Below the pieces are notes generated by a model. It saw nothing but the letters and a program-made list of their open reading frames with translations, did not search any database and was not told the DNA's origin. A stretch of DNA of 64,000 bases from Acanthaster planci. Taxonomy: Eukaryota > Echinodermata > Asteroidea > Valvatida > Acanthasteridae. This document shows, piece by piece, positions 10,908 to 22,279 of this stretch (position 1 is its first letter; each line of letters opens with the position of its first letter). The stretch is from positions 1,665,354-1,729,353 of the forward strand of contig NW_019091397.1 in NCBI RefSeq assembly GCF_001949145.1, written 5' to 3'. Made by a program: the position numbers and the translations under genes.

Positions 10908-13900
10908 ATGACTGAAATATCTGTCAACATTTTTGTTGGAAATACAACTTTTATAGATCCCGAGGTTTATAAACTATGGCTTGAAGGGCATTCGTGTAAG
11001 TTCATTGTGGACAGACATTTGCTGTCTGCAAATTTAAAGTCCGTGTGTCATGGGTGTGAGACGACTCAGGAGAACTTGACTGTTGAGAAAACTGGACCCG
11101 TGGGACAACTCCACCATGTCCACCGTTTACAATGTCGTCCGTTAATTAATTGAGACGGAAAAATGTTGCATCCTGACTCCACTTCAGCAGTTGTGTACAA
11201 TGTCTATGGGGAGTGAAGAGAATTTTCACTTCGACGTATTTCCCAAAATCATCGGTACATGTAAATGTTTCTCAGTCCAGAATTTGTGTCTTTCCAGCAT
11301 TTCTGTAATGACTGACTTTTATTGAGATGATACATGATGAGAAAAGTGGAGTCAGTATGCAACATTTTTTCCATGAAGACAACTCGATCGTCCAGGCGTG
11401 AACATGATGATGGAGTTTGGGGTTGAAAGAGTTCCATATACATGTACGGACATGACAGACAACACCAGTTAGGCCATTAGGCCTATCCCCTTAAAATGTT
11501 ACAGCCATGACAGTCGTCAGAAAGTGATAGGCAGTAACATGACATCCCAGAACTGGAAAAGTGAAATTTAGCTTGAGAAAATTCTGAATTAGATAGGCCT
11601 AACATCTGGCTTACATCATCCATGTAGTAAACTAAATAGGTTTGCGGACGCACCATGGATATATCTCCCTTTGAGCATGTGGGGTTCTGAAAAGAATTGG
11701 TGGTACTCAGTGTTACCACCGTGTCTTTTCAGAACCCCACATGTGATGACATGCATGGCTGCCCCAACCAGCACAGTGCATGGCTGCAACGATGATGTGG
11801 CATACGCAGTGTGGCTGATGTGACTGGAAAGCGCAAGTGCATCCAATACGAGTCAACCTGTCTCAATCGATTATTTGTCTCAATGGTTGAGCTGCCTGTT
11901 CATTTAAGGCATAGATGGCTGAGGTGTCCCATCGGTCGAGTTGTCCTGAGTCGAGTTGGCAGACAATCGAGTTGTTCAAGTTCCAGTGTCATGATGATGT
12001 AACGCACATGTAAACAGGAGTCAGTAGGACCTTGTGAATCACATCTTTTAACATTTGGACATAGTTGGGCAACTGTTGGGTGACCATGTCCAGATGTTAA
12101 AAGAGGCAATTTGTAGTGTCCTAGTTTACTCAGAAATGTCAGACCAGTGGTGATATACATCATTTTTCTATGGCTGAGTAACTCACTATTCGAATATTTG
12201 ACCTTCAATTCAATTGAATATCCGAATATGCGGTCTTACCAATATTAGATTGTTAAACCTAACAGTCCTCAATCCTCCAACAGGTGAAGGATTGACGACT
12301 GTTAGGGTTAATGATTAAACCATATATGAAATCAGTTGCAATGATGCGCACAATTGTACATTGTAATCACTATGATTGCTTCTCTTGGAGTATCTCCAGC
12401 CACGATTTAGCACCATTTAAGAGACAAACAATACTTTTTGCCCTGTTGAAAATTACTGTTGCTTGTAAATTTTTTAATGAATAATTTACTTTTGAATCAT
12501 AAGATTTCTGTTGCTTTTCATTTGAATTGGCTTGTGCAATTTTTCTCATTTAAAATAAGTATATTCTCCCTTTTCATGAATTTTGCATTTGAATGTTCAA
12601 ATTTGGAAAATAATATTCGAATTTTCGGATTTTCGGCTCAGCCCTACATTTTTCCTCCACGTTTGTCCAGAGGTTTGGGCAAAACAACGAAAGTAAATCT
12701 GTTTCTTAACCTTCAATTATTTGTGTCAACTAGCATTTGAAGCTGCATCCATCCGATACAAGACGCTCTCGTCTCAGACCACGGGACTGAAATTTGAACT
12801 TCTGAAGAGCGACACCACAGACAACTACCGGATGTTCAGGGCTATGGAGAAGCACTTACGCAATCCCCTGACGCTGTCCTACCAACCACTGTTCCAGATT
12901 CCTCCAGATATGCAGCAGATGCTGATTGAAAAGTAATGTGTTCAAGTTTCTCACGGGGATTTTTACTTTTAATGGTAACCCTGTCGGAACTTGAGTATTT
13001 TAGAAGACTTTTTATGCCAGTGCAAGTGTAAAGCTGAAATACGTCGTATACCATTTGTCTCTGCTGTGATTTTTATGAACGGGACAGTTGTGGGCAACGG
13101 CAGAACGAGGGTGAAAGTTTTGAGGGGGCACTAGGGGAAGGGGAGACGGGGTTACCCCTGGGTGTCACAAATTTGTAGTACAGTGTACTCTGTACTGTTA
13201 CAGTGTACGGATGTACAGGCATTTACATACGTGCATTTTGAAATTTCAAGGAGGGGACTTGCAGGGGCGCAGACTTCTGCGGGGGGGGGGAATGCCCCTC
13301 GTATCGGTAGTAATTTGTACCCCACTGGATTTGGGGCTTGCCATCTGTGGCATTTATTATTCCACTGATTTGTTTCATGCTGGAAGACCTGTGTTTGTTT
13401 CCAACGGTCAAAGTGCTGCTTGCTAAATTTGTCTTGCAAAAAAGCCAGGGACCACAGATCGTCCTTGAGTGTGTTTTTCCAGCGCATGCGCAAGAAAAAT
13501 CACAGGATGGTACCCTAGAGTACTCGCGTATGTTGTGCACCAAGTGTTTTTGTAATGATTTATTGGACGATTACCTGTGAGAACGAAGTTCCTTTGTTTT
13601 TTGTTAACATGACAATGTTTCAGGTGTAGTGATTTCACTACGTGACTGACTTGCACAAGAGTAATTCAGCAATAGCATTGTTGTGTTTTCAAATGCTGTG
13701 TAATAACTGACATTTTATCTAACAACTCTTTAAGTTAGGCTTGTTTTTCTCTTCCCTTGCCGTAGGTGACCCTCTCTGTAGTATTGTGTCAGATAACTTT
13801 CATTGGAAAGAAAGTGGTCAGTGCATTTTCATGGAAAAGAAAGTAACACGTTGATTCTTTCTTTAATCTATATCTCAGATATTATGAGCTCGATTCCATT

Positions 13901-16900
13901 GTAGCCCGTGAGATACTTGGCAAAAAACTGTCCAGCAAACACCGTAAGGATTTAGACGAAATCAGCGAGAAGACCAAAGTATCCCTGAAAAGCTGCAGGC
14001 GACAGGTAGGCCTTGTGGCTCAGTGGAAGGGGGGGAGCTGGGGGTATGTGCCTCCCCACAAATTCCTGATGCCCCCTAGGTGTCCCCTCACAAAAAAAAC
14101 GGATGAATGGAGATTGAACAAGGCTAACAAAAACTTGCCCCAAAAAAACGCACCACTGAAAGTCGGTGCCCCCCCATAGGATGCTGGTGCCCCCCCATTG
14201 GATGCTGGTGCCCCCCATAGGATGATGGTGCCCCCCATAGGATGCTGGTGCCCCCCATAGGATGCTGGTGCCCCCCATAGGATGATGGTGCCCCCCATAG
14301 GATGCTGGTGCCCTCCCATTGGATGCTGGTGCNGCCCCCCATAGGATGCTGGTGCCCCCCATAGGATACTGGTGCCCCCCATAGGATACTGGTGCCCCCT
14401 TGTACCCCCCCTCCCAGTAAAATCCTAGCTACGCTGCTGGTGTGGCTGCGTTGGTCTGAATACTAAACAAGCATTGCCTTGTGCTTACCTGTAGGCCCGC
14501 TGTAGAGTGTGGCAGGGATGTTTGACTTGTAAGTTAAGTGCTGCATGCCAGATGCTTTCATTGGACTGCAAGGCTTGGTAACCTGTTGTGACCTGTGATG
14601 ATTATTGCAATATGAAAATGTGTCATTGTGTACAGATGAAATTCAAGTGTACATGTAGGTAGGAGTAGGGCACAAGAGATGAGCAGTTTTGTGGAGCACC
14701 ATTATTTTCTTTTCTCGGTCTGCAGTATGACAACTTCAAGAGGGTATTCAAGGCTGTGGAGGACATGGAAGGGCCCATGGTCAAGAACATTCAGGCCAAC
14801 TTCTGCTTTTCAGAACAACTTGCCAAGTAGGTTCTTCGAGTCCAGATCTTTTCCTGTGATGAAAAGAAATCATGAAGAGTGGAAATCTCTGATTGTTCAG
14901 ATCTGAGCCGAGTTCTAATGCACAAAGTATATCATGCATAGTTTGTGTAATACACGCTTATGTGGGCATGGTGTTCTATCATAGTGTCTGGTATTGGACA
15001 ATGCCAAAACCACATCGCACAGCTAACTTATTTTAACTATTCTGTGAGCCCTTGTATTATTTGTGCCACAGATATTATGTACTTTATAAAAAAAATCTTT
15101 CATCCTAATGAACTCGTTACTCAGCTATCCCTAGTTAAATTCACCCATTCAGGTACCACACTGGTATATATGTACATGTATCTTTGCTCGTGTATAGAGG
15201 GGCTTGTGGGGTACCGGAACAATGGGAAGTACCCCATAGGGTAACTTGTGTCAGACTTTTGCCTCGCCAGCTTGTTTGAGCACGTGTGCCTTTCTTTGAC
15301 CAAGTTACTGTGTTTTGTTTTCCCCAGTTAAATAAGAAAATCTCTCGGATTTTCTGTCCTGCAGGAAGTATGCAGCCGTCGTCTTCTTTGCCAACAATCG
15401 GTTTGAGACCGGCAAGAAACGCTTGCAGTACCTGACCTTCTCTGATTTTGCATTCTGCGCAGATGAGATGATCATCAAATGGACGGCCGGATCTAACGGT
15501 AAGTACACTGGGCACTTGCAAGCAAAGCGTAATCTGGCAGGTGGAGTTGGAGAAGTCTTTACTTCGGTGGCACCTGTCTCACCCACAGGTTATATTTATA
15601 TGTATATTGAATGCCCCTCCACCCAGTTGGCTCCATAAGGGAACCCAGTTGGCTCTATAAGGGAACAAGAGATGGCGTGCTTTGGTAAGGCAACAATAGG
15701 AACTTGCCTTGTGTACGCACAAGGTCATACTCAGTTGGAATACTACCCACCAGCCCGTCTCTTCATTGCTAGTGGGAGGTACCTCAAGTTGGAATGGAGA
15801 GGATGTTTTAACTTGCCAAAATGAGTGGTGGTGTCACCAGCAACCTTATAGTCCTCAATCCTCCATTGGTTGTAGGATTTAGGACTCTTACCTGCAGGGT
15901 TAATGATAGGAATCAACCAATGATCGGATTGGACATCAGATCGGGCTGATGTTTGGCAACATCGACAAAACATCGGATCAGCAAAATTTGACCTTCCTTG
16001 CCGATATGAGTGCCGATGATAACTTGAAGAAAGGAACAAACTCTGCACTCAGTTTTGGCAAACAAAAATCTCATATTTTTTATTTAAGGAAGAATACAAA
16101 CTGTGTTTTTTTCATTTGGTTTGATAAATGAACGGATATACCATGGTTAAACCCACGTAAAGCATCCCCAAAAATTACACCTGCGCGATCTATGCTGCAA
16201 CAACTCAATGGAACGTGGCCCAATGGAGCAGTCAGTGTACTTGTGTACCGTTTCCATTGACAGCCATTAAAACAGCTTGGGAACTACACCGTGTGTGGCA
16301 CCACACATGAGGTGCTGTGTGACCGGTCTGAAGGTAGCCCGCAATTTAGCCTTTATTCAAGGCATGTGTGGCTATCTGAACACATAATGTGCACCTCTGC
16401 CATTGGCATGCACGATGAAGACACCAATGCAGTGGTGCAGCGGTGCCATGTGTGCCTTGACTAAAGGCTACCATGATTCAACCTGAAGTGCTGTGTCTAT
16501 TCTGGGTGTACATGTACCAGTAAGCACCGCTTGAGTTTGTGTGATCGGTTACATAGGTGTCGTGCATAGCAGCGATCGATGTACAGAGTTTAAACGATTT
16601 ATTCCCTCAACAGTGACTGTGAAGGCAAAAACTAATCCTATTACCAGTAATGTATAAACTGACATTTTAAAGGAGTACACTGGTTTTGTGTTGTCAGTAG
16701 GCCTACATCCTGTTAAGGTTACGTTTCAGTTATTGTCAGTAAAAACATCGGATCAAATCGGACATCGGCCATTGTTCCTATTAAAACATCGGACATCGGA
16801 TCGGCAGTTAAAACCTACATCGGTTGATCCCTAGTTAATGATGTCTTCTTGGATTAGTCATGCGAAAAATAAAACCTAGGAAGATTGAAAGTTGCAGTTG

Positions 16901-19900
16901 ACCCCCTCCCCGCCCCCCCTGAAATAAAGTGAAATACTTTTAATCTGCGCCTGTGTTTTCTAACTGCCATTCCCATGTTTTAGTTGTAAGTAAAGCTGAT
17001 GTTGATTTTCCTCGGACCAGAATAAATCTTGGTGGAATGTTTTAGCGTCCTTCAAGTGCTCATTTTTAATTCCCTGCTTGTTTGTTGTACAGATTCTCGG
17101 AAGGAGGACTTGGACGCCGATTTTGACCGTGAGTTCCTGCAGGACCTGAGAGAGTTGAAGATCCTCATCAGCGACAAAGACGCCAGCGACCAGCACAAAG
17201 GGTACATGACAGCTGGTTTCACAGGGAGTGTATTCATTACGGTTTATTTTAAAAACTGAACAAACAAGTCCAAAGACTAACAATGTCTGATTTACAATAC
17301 AAAAGAATAAAGTGTTGTAAAATAAAGATTACAGGCCCCCCAAGGGAGTATTATAAGAATATATGTAAGACGGACTGAAAATTATAATAGATTAAATATT
17401 GGAAAGGTAAACAAATCACCAAATTAAAAACACGAAAATTTTAGACAACTACCAGCATTCAGTAGCGTAGCCATGAATGGTATCAGAGATTGCTTATATC
17501 GCGAGTCCTTCAACGGGGAATATCGAGCAGTAAAGGTTGCCTAAGAGTGTGACCAGAAATATTTAGACGAGTTGGGGGCAGAAACGAACAATGTCTTTCA
17601 GATTCTACGAAAGACTTCCCAGATTGCATAATTAGTAGATTGTGTCTAGCAGCTAGAGTCGGGACATTGTAATTATTCAGCAGATCGGCATAGGGTAACA
17701 TATTAGGATAAGCTATCCGCCCTAGGTGAAGTGCACCCCCAATCGGCAAAAGAAAGACTGGTGGTTACAAGCGGGTTCTTGCACGCGTGCTGCATGTACA
17801 CAAAGACCATACAAGCTGGAAAAAATTAATTACACAGCCTCAGCATGCTCCGTGTCAAATGCGCATAAACGCACCTCATGGCGCGCCTATGCGCTGAGTA
17901 CCAAAAAGACATGCCCTCTTTTGTTCTACTCGGAGCGGATTAGGCGGAGTGCTCGTTTCTGCACACGTATGATTATGTGTAATTATCTTGTGTATTCATA
18001 GCTGTTGCTGACATTTTTAACCTCTCAATGCATCAGATTGGCTGTGGTTTAAAAAGACAGTTATTGTCTAGTCATCTAAACAGGCCCTCCATGTCAGAGT
18101 GAATTGTTGCCATTTCTGTGTTCCTAGCTCCGTATTTGTGAGCAACTGCATGTACACGCACCCAGAGTGATAATGGACCTCTTGACTGTTTGCGTTGTTA
18201 ATGCCCTGCAAAATTTGCCCAAGATGAAATATGTTTGGCATTAGCATATTCACAGAGCTATAGAAATAGGCTTTTTTAAGAGCCCCCCCCCTTGCCGTGC
18301 ATGTTTGTATACCTGTAGGGTGCCCGTAAGTCAGCATGCCAAGCGTTTCACTGCATTAAGGGGACCATTACATGTTAGGTCCCCACAATGTCTGCATTTC
18401 AACAGGTGCATAGTCCCCACAACGTGGTAACAAGTAAAGTGCGTTCTTAGCACTGTGAATACTGGAGTGCCGGATGAAGTGTCCACTGCAGTAGAAAGAC
18501 ATATTTCACTGGGCGTGCTGTGTGCATATGTACATGTATACATTTAAAATTTTGCATTTGTGTACATTTTCAGGTGACCAAGAATCTCTCGTCAACAAAT
18601 CTCAAATTTGTGCTTTCATCATAGCCAAACATTTTAAAAATAATTCTAAAACCAAGACGCTACTTTTTCCCTGTATAGCCGTCAAAATGTTAAATATAAG
18701 CACTGTTTTTAAGATGCTGTAATGTATTTCTAAATGCTAAGTTAAATTTTTAATAATTTAAATAAATTCTAATTTATAGGTTAATTTCTGCTGCTCTGAA
18801 GGGCAAGATAACAGAGAAGGCACATGCAGACATTGAATCTAATTTTAAGGTGAGTCTAGGCAAAACAGAACTTGACCAAACTCTAGCATTCAACTCTGTT
18901 GAAGCACCTTTCAAATGCAGGTTAAGTTTGAGTGTCAGCTATTTGTCGACCATTTGTCGATTTTGCCTGGTACCCAGGATATGTTTTGTGGACAGGTTAC
19001 CTGGTAAAACTGAACAGGTGTCAACAAATGGTCGTGGCTCAAACTTGCGCATAGTTGACAGACAAGGCAGCAAATGCAATATGGCTAATATCAGTGGTGT
19101 AAATACTTCAACTTCATACTTTTGTGCTCTCTTTCAATGTGGGATGCAACAGGGAGGCATCAAGGGAATCACTTCTGAACAGTCTTTACAATACATTTTG
19201 GCACAGAATGCTCCCTTAGCAGAAAGTAACAGTACTGGATTTTTATGGCTGTAGCTTTTACAACTCCAAAAGTGTAGAGGAAAGTTCCCCGCAATGGAAG
19301 CAAACAGCACACTTACTGTTAGGGAATCTTCTCAATGGAGCTTTATATGTAGATAGCAAAGGGCTTTCAGTTTAGTAAAAAGTTTTTAAAAATGTAGAAA
19401 ATACAGTTTTCAAAGTCGGTGGTATTCATAGAATTAGACCAGTCATCTTCCTTGGTTTTCCATTCTCCAATCCAGAGTTGTGTATCGGACATGTGTATAG
19501 GATTGTGACACAGGGTCACATGAGGCCATTTTGTTTCCAAATTTTGCTTGTTAGTGTGCTTGGGGTTGGACTAATAGAAAAGCAAAAAGACAGGTCAAAG
19601 TGGGACGTTGTCTTTTGTGTAGATACACATCCAGTATGCCTACAGGGGTGCACTTTGTAGTGACTTCCAAAATGGTTTGCAATCTGAAGTTGTTGCAACC
19701 CTCCTTGTTCACACTTCTGCTTTGGTTCAGCTTCGGAAAGTAAACATAAAGTTATGCAGATATGTCCGAGTTGGCACGAATGAGCGTACATGTTATTAAC
19801 ACAGAAATGTTACCTAGTGACTGTTTGTTCTGAAGGCAAGGCCATTCTTTGCAATTTGCTTTTGAAGAATCTTTCCCGGGCCATCGTCAGTATTGCAAGC

Positions 19901-22279
19901 GGCATGATCCACTCTAGGGAGCTTCGAGATTTCTTCAATGACGTGGTAGAGAAGGTAGGCCCTTGCTTTTGTTCTGGTTTTATTTTTTCGGGGTAAATTT
20001 TACTTCGTTTATTTAGGGGTGAACAGGGGACTGTTTTATGGAACTTGTTAAGTCCTAACATAATGTTGAACATAGAAAACTCCACATTGCAAATGCAAAC
20101 GAGTCGCCAGGCAATTGCCATGGTGTTGTGTGATGCATATTCAGACATGCAACTTTTCCTTATGTCAGCTGATTACCTTTTGTATGCTGTAACAAACTGA
20201 AGAAAACTGTAAAGTCCTATGCAGTTCATAACTTCCTTATTTCTATGAATTTCCAGTTTCGTGGCTATGTATTACAGATACCAGGTTCTCACACTGCCCC
20301 GTATATCTGTTCATCAGCTTCAGAAAAGCATTTTGCATAAGTTGTTGCCAGTGTCTTTTTGATGGAATTACATTCACATTCTGCCGGTTCATCGTGGCAT
20401 GCGTAAGCTTGGGTTGTTTGTGCACAGGAAACTTGAATTTATATACAAGTGGTTAATGCGTGCTGTGAGTGAAATGTGCCTGCGTCTTCTCCCGCTGTCC
20501 TTCTCAAGCTTACCATATCCCATTTACACTGGCAATGAAGTAATTGTAGTCCCTAAATTAGTGTTTGAATCTGTTGAGCTTAGCAAGAAATGTCTAACCA
20601 AGTGATTAAAGAAATGCCTAAAAACAGTGCCTTATTTGGGGGACCAAGACCAGTTGAGCTGACAAGCTTGTAGAGTTCAACTGAATCTCATCGTTAAGTA
20701 ATACTGACACCACAATTGTTGACTGAAGTAATGTAGATTTACAGTTTAGTAGTTGCTGAAGTCATGGTCAAGAGTGAGGAGAAGTAGGCAATATTTCTCA
20801 CAAATACAAGTGTCCTAACTTTCTCTGAATTTCACAGCATCAGTATTGAGGTAAAATTGGAAAGACAAGTACAATCTAATGTACCAAGGCAAAGTACTTT
20901 GGTAGCGACCAAAGGGAGATAAATGTCTCCCTCTGTTGTCATGTACCAGTATATGTCTACAAATCGCGAGGGGCAAAATAATTCTCAGATAAGTTGTGGT
21001 TTGTCTTTCCCTTAGATTATTGAGCCTACGAAGCAAGCTCAGTGGAATGGCAATGATATGGCACTGTTCTTGAAATGCTACACCTCCAGTAGTTATCAGA
21101 TAGAAGGAATGGGAAGGTGGGTCGACTTCTATTCAAATGGACACAGTATACGGATATTGACTGCTTTGAGTTGCAAAGCCAAGGAAAAATAGATGCTCCA
21201 TAAGGCCTGTTCACACTGCAGGGCCAATCTCCGGGAAATAAATCCCCCGGGAAAAACGGGGAAGTTTGAAAGGTGCTGCATTACAATACTAACTTACCAT
21301 GTAAATTATTTGTGACCCTGTGACCTTTTGAGATTATGGCTCAACACACTAACTGTGGACGCAAAAAAGGTGGGGTAAGTTCAAATCTGCCAACCTTCAC
21401 ACTAGTTGCTTTTCCCTGGGAATAATGTTAACCCCCGGGGTTTTCTCCTGTAACCCCACCCCCGAGCAGGGATAAATATTTCCCTGGGAAAAGTTTTCTT
21501 TGGAAGTGTGAACAGACCGACCGAAATTCCCCAGCAATTTCCCGGGACATTCCCAGGGAATTTGTCTAGTGTGAAAGCCCCTATAGCTCACCAAGGGAGG
21601 CTAGGTTTACGGCACCACATGATAAAGCACTCAGTATTTGTTTTATAATGTCTCTCCCACAGATTCTTCGTGACAAAAGTGATAACTGATTAATTTAATA
21701 CTGCTAATGAAAGCATTAGTTTTATTTGAAGCTTGACTTAGATCTTCTGCTTGCAGTACATGTATTTTCAGCACTCACACGAAGTGAACAAAATTCCAAT
21801 TGTCCTTATTCCACCTCTGAAAATATATGGGTAAAATGCGGTTTTTTTTTGGGGGGGGCAGGGTTTTTATCCAGGATTGCAATATCTGCCTGTATTTTTT
21901 CCATCCAAGGTTAAAACTCGCCTGTCCTCTCTAAGGAAGGTTTTGAAACTGACATCAGTTGATGCCATCAGAGGTCCATATATCAATTGCACTCCGTAGT
22001 GTGGAAGGAAATGTGAAGACTTGTTCACCAGTGCAAAAAGATTTAAGTAAAAAGAATTGCTAATTTTGACTCAGCAAAATTGCCTGTCCGGACTTAGTTC
22101 TGCCCGTCCTGTGAACAGGTGGCCAGATGATGGGGGGATGAGGGAGCATAACTGTGCAGAGGATAATACGTTGAGTTTATTTTGGTCCATTTCTCCATAG
22201 GCACAGCCGGCTGCATGCAACACTGGAACGCTACATGACCACCCTGACCAAATGCATCCTGCGCATGTACCACAGCTGA
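10908..22279 (+). CDS. FIBP: FIBP, acidic FGF intracellular-binding protein
   Basis: Ten coding exons, all with GT-AG borders and matching phases: 10908-10995, 12734-12932, 13879-14005, 14726-14826, 15365-15498, 17093-17201, 18780-18849, 19868-19954, 21016-21116, 22201-22279 (stop TGA). The product is about 364 aa, the usual length for this family. The start is supported by the conserved N-terminus [14 protein letters not shown]. Family landmarks: [19 protein letters not shown] (exon 3), [15 protein letters not shown] across exons 3-4, [19 protein letters not shown] and [10 protein letters not shown] (exon 5), [17 protein letters not shown] (exon 6). FIBP binds FGF1 inside cells and is reported to interact with PP4 phosphatase; it has no known enzymatic motif. 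Introns carry several MITEs and a hAT-type element. It converges with UBXN1 downstream. No disruptions seen. Confidence 0.95.
11626..11745. mobile_element. Fold-back MITE, copy 2 (truncated)
   Basis: The left arm (11626-11711) matches copy 1: AGTAAACTA...ATAGGTTTG, CACCATGGATAT and TGGGGTTCTG...GGTGGTACTCA. The right arm retains only the inner part (about 11712-11745, AGAACCCCACATG) and then stops, so the element is right-truncated. It lies in FIBP intron 1. Confidence 0.65.
12256..12309. repeat. Short hairpin repeat, first copy
   Basis: The arms AACCTAACAGTCCTCAATCC (12256-12275) and an inverted match ending in CTGTTAGGGTT (12288-12309) surround an ~11-nt loop. A related hairpin (AGTCCTCAATCCT ... 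AGGATTTAGGACT) occurs at 15850-15886, so this is a small dispersed family. Both copies are in FIBP introns. Confidence 0.55.
14021..14442. mobile_element. Short TIR element expanded by an internal 20-bp minisatellite
   Basis: The ends resemble CAGTGGMGTAGC inverted repeats (left CAGTGGAAGGGGGGGAGCTG; right end read inverted CAGCAGCGTAGCTAGG). Inside, 14166-14398 is a tandem array of about a dozen copies of a 20-bp unit, TGGTGCCCCCCATAGGATGC, with variants ATTGG, GATGA and GATAC and the single N at 14333. All minus-strand frames are open through the array because of unit composition, not coding. Located in FIBP intron 3. Confidence 0.6.
15850..15886. repeat. Short hairpin repeat, second copy
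   Basis: AGTCCTCAATCCT (15850-15862) pairs with AGGATTTAGGACT (15874-15886). The stem is related to that at 12256-12309. It sits just left of the hAT-type element at 15907. Confidence 0.5.
15907..16833. mobile_element. Non-autonomous hAT-type element with intact 8-bp target-site duplication
   Basis: The left end TAGGAATCAACCAATG and the right end (inverted) TAGGGATCAACCGATG are matching terminal inverted repeats. The element is flanked on both sides by exactly GTTAATGA (15899-15906 and 16834-16841), the 8-bp duplication typical of hAT transposons. Sub-terminal repeats of ACATCGGATC type occur at both ends (near 15970 and 16745-16805). No transposase frame was found in the 927 bp, so it must have been mobilised in trans. 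Located in FIBP intron 5. Confidence 0.85.
18925..19062. repeat. Imperfect inverted repeat in FIBP intron
   Basis: AAGTTTGAGT...CGACCATTTGT (about 18924-18959) is matched inverted by ACAAATGGTCG...CTCAAACTT (about 19025-19047). Probably a small fold-back element; no target-site duplication was identified. Confidence 0.45.
21203..21582. mobile_element. MITE with TTCACACT-type terminal inverted repeats
   Basis: The left end AAGGCCTGTTCACACTGCAG and the inverted right end TAGGGGCTTTCACACTAGAC share an imperfect terminal inverted repeat. Internal CCCGGGAA/TTCCCTGGGAA motifs also recur in both orientations, and GTGTGAACAGACC occurs near 21510. It is palindromic overall, with no coding capacity. 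It may have inserted at TA. Lies in FIBP intron 9. Confidence 0.6.

Noticed and set aside
13952-14382. Three overlapping minus-strand frames with [10 protein letters not shown]-like repeats
   Set aside because: Translation of the 20-bp minisatellite; all frames are open by unit composition.
14166-14398. CRISPR-like array
   Set aside because: The units are contiguous 20-bp tandem repeats without unique spacers, in an animal genome.
17085-17110. Shared ACAGATTCTCGGAA at a FIBP exon start and at the SR-protein exon start (36335)
   Set aside because: Looks like a short coincidence at two acceptors; surrounding sequence and reading frames are unrelated.
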